Assembly: GCF_014145455.1 (NCBI RefSeq)
Contig: NZ_JACIVB010000057.1
Location: 1-64,000 of the forward strand
DNA length: 64,000 nt
Direction: 5' to 3'
DNA from: Limosilactobacillus rudii
GTDB lineage: Bacteria > Bacillota > Bacilli > Lactobacillales > Lactobacillaceae
Made by a program: the position numbers and the translations under genes. Of the stretch, positions 58,578-64,000 are shown in pieces. Numbering within the stretch: the first letter of the stretch is position 1; each line of letters opens with the position of its first letter. The notes beneath the pieces were generated by a model, which saw nothing but the letters and a program-made list of their open reading frames with translations, did no database searches and was not told the DNA's origin.

Positions 58578-58597
58578 TATTTTCGATTATCGCTTCC

Positions 58598-58634
58598 AAA
58601 AGAAGTTGGATTTTTATCTGACTTCTTTTTTTTA
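58598..58634 (+). terminator. Terminator after rpsI
   Basis: AAAAGAAGT (58598-58606) pairs with ACTTCTTTT (58621-58629), then a long T-run. Confidence 0.85.
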
Positions 58635-58726
58635 TTTAGTGCTTAAAACCTGATTGAATACGTACGTGAGGGAAGCATACGAAACAAACATCAATTATGT
58701 GAGCAATAATAAAAGCCTCTCTTGTT

Positions 58727-58755
58727 TTTAAAATATAGTTAGCGTAAGGTATAAT
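58727..58755 (+). promoter_or_regulatory. Promoter of the acetoin/diacetyl reductase gene
   Basis: TTTAAA (58727-58732), a 17-base spacer and TATAAT (58750-58755). The leader of about 105 bases contains further TATAAT-like boxes. Confidence 0.55.
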
Positions 58756-58865
58756 TACAAATTTGTTTTTGACGTTACGTATTATAATGTTTATTTCTTT
58801 TTTATGTAGCTTAAAAGATTTATAATGTAATCGTTATAAGTATTTGTACATATTGAGGAGGTTAA

Positions 58866-59642
<777 letters not shown>

Positions 59643-59661
59643 AATTACGACCTGTTAGGTG

Positions 59662-59702
59662 AAAAAGGATCATGACAACAATCTGTCACGGTCCTTTTTT
59701 AA
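59662..59702 (+). terminator. Terminator after butA
   Basis: AAAAAGGATCATGACA pairs with TGTCACGGTCCTTTTT (wobbles), followed by T. Confidence 0.8.
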
Positions 59703-59790
59703 CTTCTTCTAAAAATATTGCGATAAATTAACCCAAATTGAATGGATTTTGCTACAATTAATAACTAGTAGAAAAGAGGAGGCACAGCTT

Positions 59791-61003
<1,213 letters not shown>

Positions 61004-61021
61004 TAAGGGGAGTGTGATCTA

Positions 61022-62155
61022 ATGAGCAGAAATGCTATTTACCCGGGTAGTACTTTAGGAATTATCGGGATTAATCGAAACGGGGCCGCGTTAATTGCTG
61101 CTGCTAAAAGAGCTGGCTTCAATGTTGGCGTATATGTCGACCGCTCACAACCGTCAGTAACTAAGATGGCTGATTTTACAATGGTAGGTGTCTTTAATGA
61201 TCGAGTAAAATTGACACAGTTTGGTGAAGCTTGTGATGCAATTATTTATCAGACGCCGAACGTTGATTCACGGGTTCTGCATTATTTAAGTAAATATGCT
61301 GTAATTCCACAGGGAATCAATGCCTTAGAAATTGTTCAAGATCGTTTAATGGAACGAGCATTCTTAGACCAAGTAAATATTAATATCGCTCCATATGTAA
61401 CAGTCGTTAGCTTGGACGATGTATATCAATCAATTGATTCGATTGGTTATCCTGCTTTATTAAAGCCAATTCAACGCGGAATTGGTGAGAATTCGATGCT
61501 GATTGAACGGCAATCTGATATTACTCGTGCGGCTGATTTTATTGATACTGGGACGTACCTTTTAGAGTCATGGATCGACCACACAAATGAATATACAATG
61601 ACAGCAGCAACTGACGGCAAAGAGACAGAGATCTATCCTTTAGCCCAGCTGCAGTACAATAAAGAACGACAATTAATTTCGGTTGCAACACCAGCAAGTG
61701 TTCATGATGATATGCTAAAAGAAATGCAACGTATTATAAAAAGCGTTGCAGCTTCTCTTGAGTATAAGGGTGTTTTCTCAATTAATTTCTATGTCACCTC
61801 AACAGGGACCCTATACGTAAAAAATATTGAGCCGGGGTTAACCTCAATTGCTAATGTTTATGATGCAACTGCTAATATTAACCAGTATGAAGAGCAATTA
61901 AGAAGTGCTGTTGGAATGCCTCTTCATGTGGTTACGCCTCTTCAAACTGGGTTGTTGATGGTCATTCGGAATTATCAATCACGGGCAATCCAACGCCAAT
62001 GGTTGCTTAAGAATAATTGGCAGTTTAGATTCTTTAATGATATTGGAGACGATGATCAAGCGATTTTAGGATTTGTTTGGGTTACTGGTAATGATAACCT
62101 AGCTGCATTAAAGAATCAGGTAGATGATACAGAAGTGTGGAAAGATCAAGCATGA
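61022..62155 (+). CDS. PurK-like ATP-grasp protein, divergent
   Basis: A 377-residue protein with the PurK layout: an N-terminal Rossmann-like preATP-grasp domain (residues 1-95) starting GSTLGIIGINRNGAALI. The ATP-grasp domain follows (YPALLKPIQRGIGENSMLI, LLESWIDHTNEYTMT). At the place of the PurK signature, where true enzymes have an APRPHNSGH block, it reads VKNIEPGLTSIANVYDAT. The residues expected for AIR binding are thus missing. It lies between xpt and pcrA and not in a pur operon. A changed substrate or lost activity is likely; the annotation as PurK should be held loosely. Confidence 0.75.
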   Translation: MSRNAIYPGSTLGIIGINRNGAALIAAAKRAGFNVGVYVDRSQPSVTKMADFTMVGVFNDRVKLTQFGEACDAIIYQTPNVDSRVLHYLSKYAVIPQGINALEIVQDRLMERAFLDQVNINIAPYVTVVSLDDVYQSIDSIGYPALLKPIQRGIGENSMLIERQSDITRAADFIDTGTYLLESWIDHTNEYTMTAATDGKETEIYPLAQLQYNKERQLISVATPASVHDDMLKEMQRIIKSVAASLEYKGVFSINFYVTSTGTLYVKNIEPGLTSIANVYDATANINQYEEQLRSAVGMPLHVVTPLQTGLLMVIRNYQSRAIQRQWLLKNNWQFRFFNDIGDDDQAILGFVWVTGNDNLAALKNQVDDTEVWKDQA

Positions 62156-62180
62156 GTTTGTTAGGTAATGAATATCTAAT

Positions 62181-62220
62181 AAGAGGGACTGAGGACAGGT
62201 GTCACAGTCTCTTTAATTTT
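62181..62220 (+). terminator. Terminator after the PurK-like gene
   Basis: AAGAGGGACTG pairs with CAGTCTCTT (one bulged base), followed by TAATTTTT. Confidence 0.7.
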
Positions 62221-62263
62221 TCCTAACATATGTTCGATTTTATCCCCGAATAAAGGCCTAATT

Positions 62264-62272
62264 TGGTATAAT
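62264..62272 (+). promoter_or_regulatory. Extended -10 promoter of pcrA
   Basis: TGGTATAAT (TG 62264-62265, TATAAT 62267-62272), 36 bases before the start; no convincing -35. Confidence 0.55.
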
Positions 62273-62307
62273 ATTAGCCGATGAAAATTTAGAGAGGATG
62301 GAATAGC

Positions 62308-64000
62308 GTGAACAACGGTCAAGTATTATTAGAAGGAATGAACGACAAGCAATCTGAAGCAGTTTTAACTACTGAGGGACCGCTTTTAGTAATGGCGGGA
62401 GCTGGTTCTGGAAAAACACGGGTATTAACGCATCGGGTCGCCTATTTAATCGAAGAAAACGGTGTGTTACCGTGGAATATTTTGGCAATTACCTTTACTA
62501 ACAAGGCAGCCCGTGAAATGAAGGAACGAGTTGGTAAGTTATTAGGGGAGAGCGCTAATGAGATTTGGGTATCGACTTTCCATGCCTTATGTGTTCGAAT
62601 TTTACGGCGAGATATTGAAAAAATTGGCTATAACCGAGCGTTTACGATTGCTGATACTAGTGAACAGCGGACGCTAATGAAGCGAATTTGTGCAGAATTA
62701 AATATTGATACTAAAAAATTTGACCCACGGAGCATTCTGAGTGCAATTTCTAATGCTAAAAATGCTCTTATGACGCCTGATGACTATAGTAAAGAAGCTA
62801 ATAGTATGTTTGAAAATATGGTTGCTCGGGCATATAAGCTTTATCAACAAGAACTAGAAGCTAATCAGGCCTTAGATTTCGATGATTTAATTATGAAAAC
62901 GATTGAATTGTTAGAAAGCGACCAAGAAACACTTGAGTTTTATCAAGATAAATTTCATTATATTCACGTTGATGAGTACCAGGACACTAATGATGCTCAG
63001 TACCGTCTTGTTAACTTATTAGCACAAAAGTATCAGAATCTTTGTGTGGTTGGGGATGCGGACCAGAGTATCTATGGCTGGCGCGGTGCCAATATGAATA
63101 ATATCCTTAATTTTGAACATGATTATCCCCAAGCAAAAACAGTAATGCTTGAACAAAATTACCGTTCTACCCAAACTATTTTAAATGCGGCTAACGAAGT
63201 CATTGCAAACAACCTCTACCGGAAGAAAAAGAATCTTTGGACAGAAAATGGTCAGGGAGATAAAATTTCGTATTACCGAGCACAAAATGAGCATGATGAA
63301 GCGCAGTTTATTGTTTCCAAGATTAAAGAGGAGCAAGAGAAAAACGGCTATCATTTCAATGATTTTGCCGTTCTTTACCGGACAAACGCGCAATCACGGA
63401 TGATCGAAGAAACTTTCCTCAAAAGTAGTGTTCCATATACGATGGTTGGTGGTCATAAGTTCTATGACCGGCGGGAAATTCGTGATATCCTTGCGTACTT
63501 AACATTGATTGTTAATCCAGCTGATTCCATGAGCTTTGAGCGAGTCGTGAATACTCCTAAGCGTGGAATTGGAATGACGAGCGTGGAACACTTGAGAAGC
63601 TTTGCAAGTGATAATGGCTGGACACTCCTTAAGGCCTCCCAAAACGTTGATACGGCTAATGAGATTACGGCCCGGACACGCGGAAAGATCGACGCGTTTG
63701 GTCAACTAATGGCCAATTTAACTAAGCAAGCGGAATACCTTAATTTAACTGATTTAACTGAACAAATCCTTGAGTTAAGCGGTTATAACAAGATGCTAAA
63801 TGATGATCGAAGTCTTGAAGCACAGGCCCGCCGTGAGAACTTAGATGAATTTAAATCGGTAACGCAGGAATATGATGAACAGCATAAAGACGATGATGAT
63901 TCGAATATTCAAAAAATCACTAATTTCTTAGCAGACCTTGCACTTGTATCTGATCAAGATGATGTTGATGAGCAAGCACCGGCAGTTACCCTGATGACTC
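62308..64000 (+). CDS. pcrA: ATP-dependent DNA helicase PcrA (3' end outside the window)
   Basis: An UvrD/Rep superfamily 1A helicase for repair and rolling-circle replication. The visible 564 codons hold motif I AGAGSGKT (about residues 31-38), motif Ia FTNKAAREMKERV, motif II VDEYQDTND, motif III GDADQSIYGWRGA and NYRST (motif IV). The usual length is about 750 residues, so the C-terminal motifs V and VI lie beyond the edge. The start is GTG 62308 behind GAGAGGATGG; no ATG fits. Confidence 0.95.
   Translation, partial: MNNGQVLLEGMNDKQSEAVLTTEGPLLVMAGAGSGKTRVLTHRVAYLIEENGVLPWNILAITFTNKAAREMKERVGKLLGESANEIWVSTFHALCVRILRRDIEKIGYNRAFTIADTSEQRTLMKRICAELNIDTKKFDPRSILSAISNAKNALMTPDDYSKEANSMFENMVARAYKLYQQELEANQALDFDDLIMKTIELLESDQETLEFYQDKFHYIHVDEYQDTNDAQYRLVNLLAQKYQNLCVVGDADQSIYGWRGANMNNILNFEHDYPQAKTVMLEQNYRSTQTILNAANEVIANNLYRKKKNLWTENGQGDKISYYRAQNEHDEAQFIVSKIKEEQEKNGYHFNDFAVLYRTNAQSRMIEETFLKSSVPYTMVGGHKFYDRREIRDILAYLTLIVNPADSMSFERVVNTPKRGIGMTSVEHLRSFASDNGWTLLKASQNVDTANEITARTRGKIDAFGQLMANLTKQAEYLNLTDLTEQILELSGYNKMLNDDRSLEAQARRENLDEFKSVTQEYDEQHKDDDDSNIQKITNFLADLALVSDQDDVDEQAPAVTLMT

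Noticed and set aside
58640-58726. GAGGGAAGC and AGCCTCTC as a hairpin between rpsI and butA
   Set aside because: Pairing is short, with a long loop and mismatches; not convincing.

Overview
The window looks like a core-genome segment of a lactic acid bacterium (Lactobacillaceae), most similar to the Limosilactobacillus reuteri group. This is inferred from the AT-rich Firmicutes base composition, the order ctsR-clpC / rpoB-rpoC / rpsL-rpsG-fusA / S10-spc-alpha operons / ecfA1-ecfA2-ecfT-truA-rplM-rpsI, the absence of mcsAB between ctsR and clpC, zinc-binding S14 and L36, and many TTG and GTG starts behind strong Shine-Dalgarno sequences. No database search was possible, so the species call is an inference.

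Layout. Positions 1-116 hold the 3' end (domains V and VI) of a group II intron that runs into the tail of a DUF4811 gene. From there to about 3 kb lies a drug-efflux locus: DUF4811 and a 14-TM MFS pump, divergent from a MerR regulator across a near-perfect palindrome. Next come a small unknown protein, RNase J (3.6-5.5 kb) and a CPBP intramembrane protease. A four-gene polar amino acid ABC importer on the minus strand spans 6.9-9.8 kb. It is followed by a universal stress protein and a metal-handling cluster at 10.7-14.0 kb (two tandem VIT/CCC1 transporters, a CDF efflux pump and a DtxR/MntR-type regulator). Then follow a cold-shock protein, a two-gene ThrE-type exporter, a PAP2 phosphatase, a GNAT acetyltransferase, a lysine riboswitch with its lysine permease, a deoxynucleoside kinase, five tRNA genes (Val, Leu, Gly, Arg, Pro), an alpha/beta hydrolase and a zinc alcohol dehydrogenase.

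From 22.7 kb the window is mainly core information-processing genes: ctsR-clpC with a CtsR box, a TetR regulator, then rpoB-rpoC behind a structured leader with an internal terminator. A DUF998-like membrane protein and a prepilin peptidase separate these from rpsL-rpsG and fusA. After an unusual 626-base gene-free gap comes the uninterrupted ribosomal superoperon from rpsJ to rplQ (40.1-54.1 kb), which includes secY, adk, infA, a short rpmJ and rpoA. A structured element directly after rplQ matches the position of the L17 downstream element. The ECF vitamin-transporter energising module (ecfA1, ecfA2, ecfT), truA, and rplM-rpsI with its own promoter and leader follow. The right end carries a diacetyl/acetoin reductase, a membrane-anchored glucosaminidase, xpt, a divergent PurK-like ATP-grasp protein and the first 564 codons of pcrA, cut by the window edge.

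Much of what is interesting lies between genes: RNA leaders and terminators, shared operators, and one terminator placed directly in front of a tRNA. No CRISPR array, prophage, complete insertion sequence or evident defence island was found.
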